A stretch of 64,000 nt of DNA, taken from NCBI RefSeq assembly GCF_026914185.1, contig NC_070560.1, forward strand, positions 65,001-129,000. Direction: 5' to 3'. The notes beneath the pieces were generated by a model that saw nothing but the letters and a program-made list of their open reading frames with translations, did not search any database and was not told where the DNA came from. Source of the stretch: Puccinia triticina (taxonomy: Eukaryota; Basidiomycota; Pucciniomycetes; Pucciniales; Pucciniaceae). Both the position numbers and the translations under genes were made by a program. Shown one piece after another: positions 1 through 11,464 of this stretch (the first letter of the stretch is position 1; each line of letters opens with the position of its first letter).

Positions 1-1033
1 GTTGGAAGAATCCACCAACATGGGCTGGTTCAAGGGATGGACCAAAGAGGTGTGTTTGAAGTAATCTGCACGGAAAGTCAACCCACACTGATTCTTCGGA
101 CCAACAGACCAAGGCTGGTGTTACCAAAGGAAAGACTCTCCTTGACGCCATCGATGCCATCGAGCCCCCGGTTCGTCCCACAGACAAGCCCCTCCGACTG
201 CCTCTCCAGGATGTGTACAAGATTGGTGGTATTGGTACGGTCCCTGTCGGTCGTGTTGAAACCGGTACCATCAAAGCTGGTATGGTTGTCACTTTCGCTC
301 CTGCCAACGTGACCACGGAAGTCAAGTCCGTTGAGATGCACCACGAACAACTCGAGGCCGGTATGCCCGGTGACAACGTTGGTTTCAAGTAAGCCCTTCG
401 CTTTTTCGGTCTCGGCATGGATCGCCACTAGCTCATGTCGCATTTCCTGTAGCGTCAAGAACGTTTCGGTCAAGGACATCCGTCGAGGAAACGTTTGTGG
501 TGACACCAAGGTTGACCCCCCCAAGGAAGCCGCCTCATTTGTGGCCCAAGTTATCGTCTTGAACCACCCTGGACAGATTGGAAACGGTTACTGCCCTGTT
601 CTTGATTGTCACACCGCCCACATTGCTTGCAAATTCGACACCCTTCAACAGAAGATCGACCGACGTACCGGTAAGGCCTTGGAAGAGGCCCCAAAATGTA
701 AGCCACCATTTTCACATCGTTTACTATCCTGCGACTCACCTGCCCCGCCCTTTAGTCGTCAAATCCGGAGACGCCTGTCTGGTCAAGATGGTCCCCTCCA
801 AGGCCATGTGTGTCGAGCCTTTCGCCGACTTCCCTCCTCTTGGTCGATTCGCTGTCCGTGACATGAGACAGACAGTCGCTGTCGGTGTCATCAAGAGTGT
901 CGAGAAGACCGATGGCAAAGCCGGAAAGGTCACCAAGGCCGCTGTTAAGGCCGGCGCCAAGAAGTGTAAGTCTTGCAAACCTATTTGGTCCACGCTTGCC
1001 TGTGTTGATTTGTTCTTCTTGGATCCAACAGAG
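1..1033 (+). CDS. TEF1: Translation elongation factor 1-alpha, 3' part (five exons, 5' end outside window)
   Basis: EF-1alpha is the GTPase that brings aminoacyl-tRNA to the ribosome in the cytosol. The window holds roughly the C-terminal half: end of the G domain ([12 protein letters not shown]), then beta-barrel domains 2 and 3 ([58 protein letters not shown]). Exons by frame and GT/AG: 1-49, 108-388, 453-697, 756-965 and 1032-1033. The protein ends in KAGAKK. The stop codon is split by the last intron: T at 965 plus AG at 1032-1033 makes TAG. All joins keep frame, so the copy looks functional. A truncated inverted duplicate of the last part lies at about 56.2-56.9 kb. Family identity is certain; the split stop is inferred from splice signals. 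Confidence 0.93.
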
Positions 1034-1450
1034 TTACGCTCGGTAGCATCCAAAATTGAACAACGCATGCTCGACTCAAAGGAACTGTTCACCATGTGGT
1101 CTCAACAACTGATGGGGTTCCAGGATAGCTTCTGGCGTTTTTACCACCGCCACTTTCGGATACGAAGTTGTACGAACTTTGCCATGTTTTCTACATTCCT
1201 TTAACGTTGTAGTTGTTCACTCTTCGCTGCCCCAGCAACTACTTAAGTATCAAATAAGATCTTTCCATCGAGGCAAACCCATCTCTAGGATACCTTGAAA
1301 TCATGTTGCAGCCACCTATGAGACTTGCACCAGAACGCCCTTGCGAAGCATGACAGCCGCCCTGAGGTACTTAGTGCCACAAACTTGGGGAGAACCTAGC
1401 TCAATCAGTCCCGAACGGCGGCCGGGTGGGGGCGGAGCCCGCCCGGAATG
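1034..1450. other. EF-1alpha 3' flank, shared with the inverted copy
   Basis: Untranslated and downstream sequence. Stretches here (for example around the repeated phrase TTCACTCTTCGCTGCCCCAG and the block near 1275-1320) recur on the minus strand at about 56.18-56.45 kb. The duplication therefore covers the last exon, the last intron and some 400 bp of 3' flank. No gene seen. Confidence 0.7.
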
Positions 1451-1893
1451 CTCACGGCTTCGCCGTGGCCCGCCAGCCACAGCGAGTTGTGTTAAGGTGG
1501 GGGGAGGACAACACCCCGCACAAACGTTCCTTCCTCGGGGGAGCGTAGCCAAACTTGGGTAGTCAGTCCCTCCCTTGCGAGTCCCCTCGCCCAGAGAAAT
1601 TTGGTGTGAGTGCTGAGGACCGCCTGCAGTCACGAACTTAACAAAGTCGCTCCTCTGCGGGGCTGAGTGGGGAGCAGAGTGAACCCAACCGCAGGGAGGG
1701 ACTTGGGACTTCGTGGCGCGTAGAGAATCTTGGAAAAGTGTGGTTCAGCTTACACAGGCCGCAGCTTGCTCGTTTTGCGAGCTACATATGAGTTCCCAGT
1801 CATTGACAGATGCTCCGGCATCCCGGCTATCTTTCTGTCGACTCGAAGCCAGACAAAAACTGGCTGTGCTCGGACCCTCGGGCTCAAACCAAA
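1451..1893. other. GC-rich repeat debris, no gene
   Basis: Contains broken pieces of the CTTAACACAAG family termini (CCTCCTCGGGGGAGC-type palindromes, AACTTAACAAAGTC). Open frames here are short and have no recognisable protein content. Confidence 0.5.
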
Positions 1894-2527
1894 CTTAACA
1901 CAAGCGTACCCTCCTCGGGGGAGCCTAGCGACCTCCGAAGGAGGGACTTGCCTCTAAAGTCGCATGTCTCGCCCTACAGGATCGAGACAAATGGCAGGGA
2001 GGACCCTACGCTCCCCCATTTTCCCCAATACCTCCCTGTTTCCTCTTGATTCATCCCGCGCCCTTTGCACCATTGGAATGGCAAGCTTCTTAGCTTATTT
2101 TTGCCCACTTCAAACTCCCCCATATTCATCCCCCCTGGCAAGAAACGTCCTGTAAATATTTTTACATGGCAGATTTATGTGACCAATCCCCCCCTTCGAG
2201 ACCGCGCGGGCTCAAGGAATTTCAAATTTTGAGCCCAAAAACGGCTGGATCACCACTCCAGAACCACTTCAGGGCAGGAGGAGTGGGCTAGGAATCATCG
2301 GGGCCAGTTGGGTAAAAAATGGTGGAATGGAAGCTGAAATTGCAGGCTACAATTCTGTCTACTCAGATATTTTTTAAACTAAAAACTACATTTTTAAAAA
2401 CATTTTGAAAAGAAAATAGTTGTTTTTTTGCCAGAAATTCTTGAGTCTGTAGGGCCAATGGTGTCACTTTAGAGGTAAGCCTCTCCTTTGGTGGCGCTTT
2501 GTGCCTCCTTGGAGAGACTTAGTTAAG
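1894..2527. mobile_element. Short TIR element, CTTAACACAAG / CTTAGTTAAG family, copy 1
   Basis: It starts CTTAACACAAG and ends CTTAGTTAAG. Internal inverted blocks match each other: CCTCTAAAGT near 1951 against ACTTTAGAGG near 2465, each next to a CCCTACAG / CTGTAGGG block. The first about 210 bp resemble 11545-11765 and the last about 320 bp resemble 25740-26060, so this is a shorter relative of the large split element at 11.5-26.1 kb. No coding capacity, so non-autonomous. Superfamily unknown; no clear target duplication. Confidence 0.6.
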
Positions 2528-3217
2528 CTCGGGCTCAAACACCATGTGAGATGTGGGTGTTTCTGGCTTGCCTTGACTTGCTTCAAAAATCTACCAAAAA
2601 TTGTCCGGTTGGTTGGGTGAGGGGCGATCAGCTCTAAAATTGGCGCCATCCACAAGCTTCTAATTCTGGTAGCTGGAATGGCCAGCATTGAAACTACAGG
2701 CTGCAAAACTCAAAGACTGCATTCTTGCCACTTTTTGGTGGGTGGCCTGCGCCCCACAACCCCCAAGACCTGCAGGAGGGGTGGCTTCGCCACCAGCCAA
2801 ACTTAAGCTCCACCCAAATGAGATATCCCCTGTACCACCACCCAAACTCTAAACTCCGACCTCCCGCATAGGGAGGGACTGTGATGATTTAGCTCCAGTC
2901 AACCATTTGGATGGTGCCAAACTTTTGACAAAACACTAAAATTGCGTCCTGTGGGCTGATCCAAATTTAGCAAAGTCCCTTGATTGGAGGCACGTGAGCG
3001 CTGTCGCAAAGCAACCCTCCAAAGGGCCTACCTGAATGTAGCCTAAACAATCATAAATGAAAATGGTTGTCAAGAATTATGTACAACTAAAAAAAAGCAA
3101 CCATGGATGAGCAATTACATAACCACATCCCCTTTCATAGCCAAGCGAGCACGTGCCGGGATTTCTCACTGGCATGCTGGCAAGGCATGGCCTCCGGCTG
3201 CCCAGTGGCATGCCCGG
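2528..3217. other. Intergenic, no gene
   Basis: AT-rich with some GC-rich foldback pieces (around 2750-2880, GGAGGGGTGGCTTCGCCACC). Nothing else recognised. Confidence 0.4.
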
Positions 3218-4109
3218 TGTGGTGGCCCCTCTTGTGGCCAGCTAGTCAGGAGTATCACCGCCGTCAGGATGATTCTCAAGACTCAATTTTCCTCTCATTC
3301 TTCAAGACTCAAGAACCACCCTCAAGGCCTCAAAACTCCTCAAGATGTTTAGCTCAGATTCCCTCTCCATTCCTGCTCAATTCTCAAACTTTCCCCCCCC
3401 TCATCTCTCTTTCCACTTCCCCTTCCAAACACTTTCTCCCATTCCCTTTCTTTCTCAGTTTGCCAGCTCATTCTTCAGTTTCTTGGTCCTAACACAGCAC
3501 CTGCTGTGGGTTTACTCACTTGTTTGTTTCTGGTTTTCTCCTTTTCTGTTTGTTCCGCCTATCTCTTCTTTTCTTTCTTCCTTTCCTCTCTGTGGCTCTT
3601 TTTCTTTCTGTCTCCTCATGCTGTGTCTTCTTTTAGTTTCCTTTGTGCTGTTTCTCTTCTCCGCTTCTTTGTTTGTTTCTTTCTGCTGTTTTTGTGTGTG
3701 CGCGCGGAGGATATGATGAAATCTATGTGACATGTGGCTCTCCTGGGGTCCAAGTTCGCTGAACTTGGATGATGGGAGGGGCATGGCATTCTGATCCCCA
3801 GAATACGGTCCATTGGGAGTTTATAGATCAGATCTTCAGAGTCCAAACCTTTGAGCTCCGCTCGCCGATCATCATCATCCAGAGTTTCCCAGATCCCTTC
3901 CTTCCTCATTCTTAAGATCACATTTCCCCCCCTTTTAAAATAACAACCGCTGCCGAGGATCCAAACCCCCCGGCAAACATCTCAAAACCACCACCAAAAC
4001 CCCCAGCTATCCTCGATCTTTTTCCGCGCTCATCTCTACGGACCACCGCCACAAGGGCAGCCTAAACAGCACTTCTCCCCTCACACGACTGCCGCCGCTT
4101 AGCACGGAC
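3218..4109 (+). repeat. LTR-like repeat, left copy
   Basis: It begins TGTGGTGGCCCCTC and runs to about CACGGAC near 4109. The same sequence, diverged, is present on the minus strand from 9919 down to 8762. Shared blocks include the start, the GAGGATCCAAACCCCC region, and CAAGGGCAGCCTAAACAGCAC. The TG start and the length of about 0.9 kb fit an LTR. No matching target duplication was found, so solo LTR status is not proven. A pyrimidine-rich tract fills 3360-3700, and the open frame across it is compositional. Confidence 0.5.
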
Positions 4110-5492
4110 CGTATTCCCTCACCGGGAAGCAGGCACACGGTTCAACTTCTCGCAGGAGTCTTGCCCAGAATCACCACCCGGCAAGTGGAAGAAGCTCCAA
4201 GGATGAATACATAGGTACATGCACCCACACGCCGGAGATGATTCCTCCCTGGCAAGTACCTTGATGTTGTACCTGCTTGCTGATTGCTGAGGCTCTTAGT
4301 GAGCAGGTACAAGGTAAGACTGCTTGCTGAGGACCTCAGCAAGCAGGTATACTTGTCCCAGAGGACTATTTCCAGGCAAGCCAAAGAGATGCTATCCCAC
4401 CGGGCAGGTACATAGAAGGAGCCATTTGGTTGAGTATTCTCATTGGCAAGAACGCAAAATGAGACTGCCAAGGAGGAAGCTTTTGACCCTTGCTCGGATT
4501 CAGGAATCAAGCCCGGCAAGCAAAGAAGCTCCAAGGTCTGCATTCGTCTGGAGGATTCCTCTGGCGCAAACACCTTGCACCTGCTTGTTGAGAAATCTTC
4601 CTCTTCAAGCAGGTTGTAGGTCGGAGGAGCTGAAGAGCATTCATCTCTGCCAAGTACAAAGGCGCACCCGTTCGGAAAGCCTCCCCAGCAAGTGTGTGTA
4701 AAATAATTCCTGGATCTTGGCAGTGCCAGAAGCTGCACATAATACATAGGTAATTTATAAGTATGTACGTACATTTTTTTTTTTGATGCAATAACCATGG
4801 GGATGTACCCAAAGGAGAATTGTTTAGGCTGGATTCATCCCCCTCTCCAAAGGAGGGACTGATGCCCTACCTCGCAAAACAGTAGGCAGCAGAAATCCCA
4901 TTTGGCTGGGGAAAATTTGAAAAAATTCAACTGTTTATATCTTGACTCAGTTAAAGGTATAAAAATCTGAGGAGACAGAATTGTTTGCCTACGTCTGCCC
5001 TTCCACCTGCCACCACCCTGAGGCAGTGGTGCTCTATTTCCACCTTCAATCTGAAAAGGGAAATCAGGAATTTGTGAGCGCTCTTAACACAGGTCCTTGG
5101 GTAAATCCATACTTTGACACATGCCAAAGATGGTCTTATGTACAACATCCCTCGAGTCTAACAGACCAATACAAATGTGCGACCCAATGCGTGTGATTAT
5201 CAAGAAGGTGGTGTTCAGCTGTCAGGTTTCAGAAAAACATGCACTAAAACATCTGCTAGCACTTGCAGGAAGGCAGTCAGATGTCTTGTGTTGGATAATT
5301 ATTTAAAAATCAGGTTTGGGTGTTGACAATATATAAAAAAAGTGAGCAGAGAGCCATGCTTCTTGCGCATCTTATGGGGTAGCTCACTTGGCCTCAAGTA
5401 TATTTGTGTAGCTGCCACAGAACAAAACATCCAAAACACCCTTCTGCTGCCTACTGTCAACGTTGTAACAGCTGCGCTGCTTTGAGTGCAGC
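4110..5492. other. Intergenic with short palindromes, no gene
   Basis: Includes a perfect inverted repeat at 4320-4346 (13-bp arms, 1-bp centre, CTGCTTGCTGAGG) in a stretch where GCAAGCAGGTA-type motifs recur. A 218-codon minus frame at 4142-4798 overlaps these motifs and has no recognisable domain; treated as non-coding. Confidence 0.4.
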
Positions 5493-5560
5493 AAAGCGGT
5501 TAGGGCAGCGGTCTTTTGTGCCGCTGCGCCCAGCGGCCAGACCGCTGCGCTAACCGCTTT
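5493..5560. repeat. Hairpin, 21-bp arms
   Basis: Arms 5493-5513 and 5540-5560 are inverted copies (AAAGCGGTTAG..GCAGCGGTC) with one mismatch. GCGGT/ACCGC motifs continue to about 5805, suggesting a decayed foldback element. Confidence 0.7.
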
Positions 5561-7085
5561 TTGTTTTCCTGGGGAAAAAAAGATAATTTTAGCGGGCTAA
5601 AAAAAGCGGTCACGTGGCACTGAACTGCTGTGCTTCAGAGGTAGTGCAGCTGTTTGAAAAAGAAGAAAGAAACTGGCTTGAATCATGTTAAAAGAGGTTT
5701 AACAATCCAATTAAATTCCGCTATCCACTAAGTTAGCGCATTTGCGCTTCTGCTGCGCTATTGCTAATTGCCCTGGGTGGGTAGCGGTCAACCGCTGCGT
5801 GTAGCGAGTAGCTGGTTTTTTCTGAAAGAATTCAGACGGCTAAGAGTATTATATTCCTTAGTAACAGTTTCTAATTACAACTTGATCATAATTAGGTAGA
5901 AGGAATGAGGGTGAGAATTTACCTAAGAGCAGGCAATTAGGCCGCTCTCTTAGCGTGAAGCTGATAAGGATGAGATGAGTAGATGGACGGCGGTTCTAAT
6001 GTTTAACCTGCGTCGGTCTAGGCAGCGAGTACCGTTAGTTCATCTATTCTTCTCTTATTGTTCCTCAAGACTTCATTGTCCTTACCCAATTCGGGTTTCT
6101 GGCCCTTAGGGTCCACTTGGTTGTTCTAGGCAAAACGGCGGAGTAGCGATGCTGTCTTGTCTGAGCGGAGCATTACTCATTAGCCTCTTTGTTTCTTTTT
6201 GCCAGCTTGGGACACGACCACTCACCGTTTCTCTCTACTTCCCTTTGGTAGTAGGCAGTGCGGTCGGTCTTGTCCTCCTCGACGATGTCTAGGGGATTTG
6301 AGATTCTCATGGAAGAGGCATTAGCTTTCCATGTCGCTTTCAGAGTTTCGAGATGTCAGTCGCTCACCTTTGGTGTTGACTGATATTCTAGCTCTTAGTT
6401 TCTGAGAGCCGGGATTAACCACGAGCCTGATTTTGTTGATTGCTGGTGTTGGACCTGCATACATCAAATTTGATGTGTCATATTCCATGTTTACTGAGTA
6501 ATCCAAGTTTATTAAAATCACAGAAACACGGAAGGCAAGATCAAAGTTTTTGCCTGTGCTCTTTAGCAAAAATCCCATAAAAGTTGAAATTAATCCCCAA
6601 ACACCCCGGAGGGCACCTCGGATTGACCCTTCAGCCTGTGCCAGAGCAACAGGCAAAAAAAGGCCGGTCAAAAATGTAATCAAGGAGGCCCTAATCAAGT
6701 GATTAGTGGGCTCCAGGGAGGGGGTGGGACAAAACCAGATCCCCTGGGGGGGAAAACAGCTTCCCCCCAGCCCTTTAAGCATTGGTCCCAGCTCCCACAT
6801 GACAGAAGTTGACGACACCCTGGGCCCTGACATTCTTTGCACACCACAACTGTGTTGCCAGGGCCCTGCACCTAGGCAGGCAACATGCTGGCCTGTATGT
6901 ACACACTAATTGGAGTGTATACAGGTCAGCTTGAGAGGTGTATTCCTCAGGATGACCGCTCAGGGTCATTGGGAAGTGTTCCGAATCCGAATTCGGAAGT
7001 GTTCTGAATCCGAGGGAGTTGGCTTCGAGGAGTATGTACACCCAGACTTTGGCCTCCTTCGCGGTCTACACGTCTCTCGACAACC
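5561..7085. other. Intergenic, no gene
   Basis: Mixed composition. The 173-codon minus frame at 6321-6842 has no recognisable motif and no convincing splice partners, so it is not called. Confidence 0.35.
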
Positions 7086-7089
7086 GGTA

Positions 7090-7545
7090 CAGCACCCCTC
7101 TTGATGACCGCTCTGACTGGCCATCGGGAGAACTCATATCTCCTCCCCATGACCGGTACGTGCCGGTCATCGAAGGGACTCACACCTCTCGATGACCGGT
7201 CTGTACCGGTCACCGAGGAGACTCAGATCTCCTCCTCATGACCGGTCTGTGCCGGTCACCGAGGGGATGCACAACTCTCAATGACCGGTCCGTGCCGGTC
7301 ATTGAGAGGACTCAGGTCTCCTCTCGATGACCGGTCTGTGCCGGTCATCAAGGGGAATCAGGTCTCCTCTCGATGACCGGTCTGTGCCGGTCATCAAGGG
7401 GAATCAGGTCTCCTCTTGATGACCGGTCTGTGTCGGTCATCAAGGGGAATCAGGTCTCCTCTCGATGACCGGTCTGTACCGGTCATCGAGAGGACTCAGG
7501 TCTCCCCTCGATGACCGGTCTCCGCCGGGCATCGAGAGGACTCAG
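7090..7545. repeat. Minisatellite of 46-bp units, each with a hairpin
   Basis: Units recur at an exact 46-bp spacing in the centre (GATGACCGG at 7326, 7372, 7418, 7464) and at looser spacing outside. Each holds GATGACCGG, six bases, CCGGTCATC, which is a 9-bp-arm hairpin, followed by a purine-rich linker such as AAGGGGAATCAGG. About ten units. No gene. Confidence 0.85.
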
Positions 7546-7970
7546 TTCAATTTCTTGGACCAAGAGTCAGAAACACCATCAGCCTACATTGGTATCCCAA
7601 ACTTCGTCAAGAGGCCCTTGGCTTCCACTCCAACAAATTGGATCTAAATAATCATATCACACCAGGCGTCCAAACGGGACCTTAAGAATATAACACAACC
7701 AAAAACACAAAAGATGGGCTAGCAGGAGCATTGATGTGACTACCTATTGTATCACTAACACCTTCAAACTTTCACTCCCTGCATCTTGGCCTCATACCTA
7801 ATTTATTTGTGACAGCCTCTTGTGCTTATCATGTTGTACATGGACATTTTGCTTGCAGAGACATACATATGTTTCTTGGATTATCACTTTTATGCCATCT
7901 GTTGTATTTACAACTAGGAAATTCATCAATTTTACAAAACTTTGGAGTAAATTTAACACCTTAGGCCTTG
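7546..7970. other. Intergenic, no gene
   Basis: AT-rich sequence with nothing recognisable. Confidence 0.35.
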
Positions 7971-7973
7971 TTT

Positions 7974-8306
7974 GGCACCAATATGGGGGTTCACAATAGG
8001 ATCAAAATAAAACTTTGGAGCCAATTTTAAGGCCTTTACAGACAATGTTTTTAAAAAAATGAAGAAGTTGCTCTGATTTCCAGGGGACACATAATCCTGT
8101 ACATCCTGCCATATTTTTGAAAAGTTGTTGATAAAGTCCTTAAAATTGACTCTAAAGTTTTATTTTTATCCTATTGTGAACCCCCCTAATATGATCCAGG
8201 CAATGTATGATTTTTTTTCATCTGATCAAGCCCACCAAACGGCCTTGATCAGATGTCACAACAATCCACATTATATCAAACAATTATATTGGCACCAAAC
8301 AAGGCC
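7974..8306. mobile_element. MITE, PIF/Harbinger-like, 333 bp
   Basis: TIRs start GGCCTTGTTTGGCACCAATA and are mirrored at the right end, flanked on both sides by TTA (7971-7973, 8307-8309). A 3-bp TWA duplication and a GGCC..GTTTGG terminus are features of PIF/Harbinger (Tourist-like) elements. An internal TGATCAAG..CTTGATCA foldback is shared in style with the 27822-27971 element. No open frame of note. Confidence 0.7.
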
Positions 8307-8761
8307 TTAGGTTTTTAGACGCACCCTAAATGTAGGTGTTATATTGCACAAATCATTAAATAAAAAAACAACCTATTCAAAATGTGGCACTCAAGCTTTT
8401 TTTCAGGCAAGGTGAAAAACTCATCTCCTCAATATTTTCATCATATGCAGGAAGTTTTTCTATGTTCAGTACCATAATAGAAATATTACACTATTGACCA
8501 TTTTAAAGTATAGTATTGCTTTTATGGTGCTGAAGGTAGTCAAATTATTTCACTCTGATAAAAATATTGAGGATATCAGTTGTTGACCTTGCCATCTCAG
8601 AACCTTCTATAAATTAAGAATTTAAAAGCATGAACACATGAGCTACTGACACAAGTTGAGCTGGGCACCTGGACTCTGCAGCGGCGCAGCCGCCTTAGCC
8701 TCTAGTTTTCTTCTAATCATCAATTACACAACAAATCTTCTGTTATCCGTTGAGAGACTCC
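8307..8761. other. Intergenic, no gene
   Basis: AT-rich with nothing recognisable. Confidence 0.35.
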
Positions 8762-9919
8762 TGTCCGTACAAGCGGAGGCAGTCGTGTGAGGGGATGGGT
8801 GCTGTTTAGGCTGCCCTTGTGGCTGGGTGGTCCGTGGTGATGAGCGCTGAAAATGGGGGGGATCAGGGATAGCTATTGGGTTTTGGGTGGTTTTGAGAAG
8901 TTCGCCGGGGGTTTGGATCCTCGGCGGCGGTTGTTTTGTTTGAGGGGAAGGGAGATGTGATCTTAAGGAAGAGGAAGGAAAAAGATCCGGAAAACTCTGA
9001 TGAAGGATGATCGGCGGGCCGAGCCCGTAAGTTGAAACTCTGAAGATAGGATCTATAAGCTCAGTGATGGTCCGTATTCCGGGGATCAGAATGCCATGGC
9101 CACCCATCATCCAAGTTCGAGCTGAACTTGGACTCCGGGCGACATGTCACATACATTTCATCACATCCTCCGCGCGCTACACGGGCACACACTCACAACA
9201 AACAAGATAAAAAAGAAGAAAGGAAACAACACAAGGGAAAATTAAGGAAAACACAGCGTGATGAGTCAGGAAGAAAAGAACCAGAGGGAGGAAAATAAAA
9301 AGAGGAAAGAGAAAACAGAAAACACTCAAGACAGGCAGAACAAACAGAAGAGAAAGAAATCAGAAACAAACAAGGAAATAAACCCACATCAGGCGCTGTG
9401 TTAGGACCAAGAAAGCTGAAGAGGCATGGGGAACTGAGAAGGAAGGGAGATGGGAAAATGGACAGAAGGAAAAGGAGAGATAGGGGAGCCAGTTGAAGGT
9501 GGAAATGTGATGAGAAGAGATCTTGAGGCCTGGGGAGTCGGGACTGCACCATAACTTTCATTGAGTCGCAAGACCCAATGTCGGATTACCTAATCAACTT
9601 TCATTGAGTCGCGGGACCCAATGTCGGATTACCTAATCAACTTTCATTGAGTCGCGGGACCCAATGTTGGATTACCTAATCAACTTTCATTGAGTCGCGG
9701 GACCCAATGACGGATTACCTAATCAACTTTCATTGAGTCGCGGGACCCAATGTCGGATTACCTAATCAACTTTCATTGAGTCGCGGGACCCAATGACGGA
9801 TTTCTGTCCACCCCAGCGTGGAAATTGAGTCTTGGGAAGTGAAAATAAACTTGAGTCTTGATGATCCTGCTGGCGGCGGTGATGCTCCTGAATAGCTGGC
9901 CACGAGAGGGGCCACCACA
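8762..9919 (-). repeat. LTR-like repeat, right copy (inverted relative to 3218-4109)
   Basis: Read on the minus strand it begins TGTGGTGGCCCCTC at 9919 and ends near ACGGACA at 8762. It is longer than the left copy, mainly because it contains a 43-bp tandem array at 9553-9801. Flanking 5-mers differ, so no target duplication supports a clean solo LTR. Confidence 0.5.
9553..9801. repeat. Tandem array, 43-bp unit, about 5.8 copies
   Basis: Copies start AACTTTCATTGAGTCG at 9553, 9596, 9639, 9682, 9725 and 9768. They differ by one or two bases (for example GTCGG, GTTGG or GACGG). It lies inside the right LTR-like copy and is absent from the left one. Confidence 0.9.
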
Positions 9920-10531
9920 CCGTAACTCAGTTACAGATAACTGAAAATTTGGTGTGAAATCAGTGATTAAAAGAAAATTACTCAACAAAAATGGGATTTT
10001 TTTTGCACAAATTGAAGATACTGGGAATACACAGCCCTGATGCTTAAATCTTGCTGATAAGTTGAACCATTGTGTGCAAAATTTGAATTTACAACAAAAA
10101 AATGTGGAATTCTGGATAACATATCTGCCCACCGCTGCAGTCCAATTGAGGGACTTAGCTAAGTTTGGGGCCAATCAGGCCTGCATGTTGCCTTCAATCC
10201 TACCTATAGCAACAGCAGAAAAGCTAGTGCTCTGGTAGGCCCAACTTTTGGGCTGCTGATCTCAGCCTCAAAGCCTGTATGGCTCCTGTATGTCAGGAAT
10301 GCCATCATGAGAAAAACTCCAGTTTATTTGTGTTTAACTTTGGGGCCTCAAGGGTTGCACCATTGAAATCCTGGAGTGATTTTATGTAATCCTGGAGTGA
10401 TTTTATGTCAATCCAACCCTTCACTGCACATTGCCACTGCCCCCATGACCAGCCTGGCACCCTCCTTGAGCTGACCCAGCCGCCCAAAGGTGTTTCAACT
10501 GCCTGTACAATGAATTGGTACAGGCCTGTGG
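9920..10531. other. Intergenic, no gene
   Basis: No coding signal. Ends with GCCTGTGG (10524-10531), the duplicated flank of the next element. Confidence 0.35.
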
Positions 10532-10911
10532 AAGAAATGGGTAGTTATGTTATGTTACTTTATTCACGTAATTTGGGTAATGTAACTACCCTTGTTACCC
10601 GCAGCTGCCCGTTACGTTTTTTGTAACAGGGTCTTTGCAGGCCTCGCGCGTAACGTAACAGGCTTTTTTTTGATGTTGTCACTGCCCGTTATCCACCAGA
10701 TAACACATAACGGGGCAAAATTGGCCGTTATCTGGTGCTCTGCAGGCAGTGTGAGGCGCCAGTAATGTAACAAAAATCAATATTTTTCTGTCACACTGCA
10801 GTGGTACCGTAATGCACTGCCGTTACAAATAATTAAAGGTAACAATAACAGCTGAAAAATCATTATGTTACCATTGCGTTACCGTTATTGGCAACATAAC
10901 TACCCACCATT
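10532..10911. mobile_element. MITE, probably hAT-type, 380 bp
   Basis: Inverted ends share TGGGTAGTTATGTT (left near 10538, right mirrored near 10892-10906). The 8-mer GCCTGTGG flanks both sides (10524-10531 and 10912-10919), the duplication length of hAT elements. The interior is rich in GTTA/TAAC foldbacks. The outermost bases of the left end have diverged, so the exact limit is uncertain by a base or two. Confidence 0.6.
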
Positions 10912-11464
10912 GCCTGTGGCTGAAATGCAGAAATCATTTTCAGCCACACAAATTGGCAAGCTTTTCTGCCATTGCTATAGGTCACATTTAATTAAAATGG
11001 ATGGTCTTGAATTTACAAATCTTGTAACATCATCTTACCAAGATTGTTGGATTGTCCGGACTTTTGTACATGTGGGGCAAGTACAGGAGAGCTGAATTAA
11101 TTGACATGCCAAAGTGCATATTATCAATCTCTTGCACATACTATTATAAAGATGTACAGTTATGGTGGCTTCTATACTATGTGTTTGTCACAGTACAGGA
11201 AGGATACAGCAAATTTATTGGAAAGTTGAGTGCACAGGAGTGAAAAAAAAAACAATAGTTTGAATTTTGGAAAACAGCTCATTGTGTTTATTGAAAGGAT
11301 GTCTAGCACTTCTCCGGTGAGATGGATAGATGATGGACAGATGGATGGCTGTGCAAGAAGCCAGGCTACAAGGCCATGCTACTTATCACCCCATATGTTG
11401 CTTAGTGAAAATTGGGTGCTGGCCGGGACTGTGGCCTGTCAGCTCTCACACCAGAATTTGCCAC
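10912..11464. other. Intergenic, no gene
   Basis: AT-rich. No frame with recognisable content. Confidence 0.35.

Noticed and set aside
3345..3716. Hydrophobic 123-codon frame in the left LTR-like repeat
   Set aside because: Made by a pyrimidine-rich tract (Phe, Leu, Ser only). The inverted partner copy does not preserve it.
4142..4798. 218-codon minus-strand open frame
   Set aside because: It overlaps repeated GCAAGCAGG motifs and palindromes, with no recognisable domain and no splice partners.
7090..7545. CRISPR-like look (short palindromic repeats at even spacing)
   Set aside because: The parts between hairpins are themselves repeats, not unique spacers, and the sequence is eukaryotic.
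3218..9919. One retrotransposon bounded by the two LTR-like repeats
   Set aside because: The copies are in opposite orientation, and nothing resembling gag or pol lies between them.
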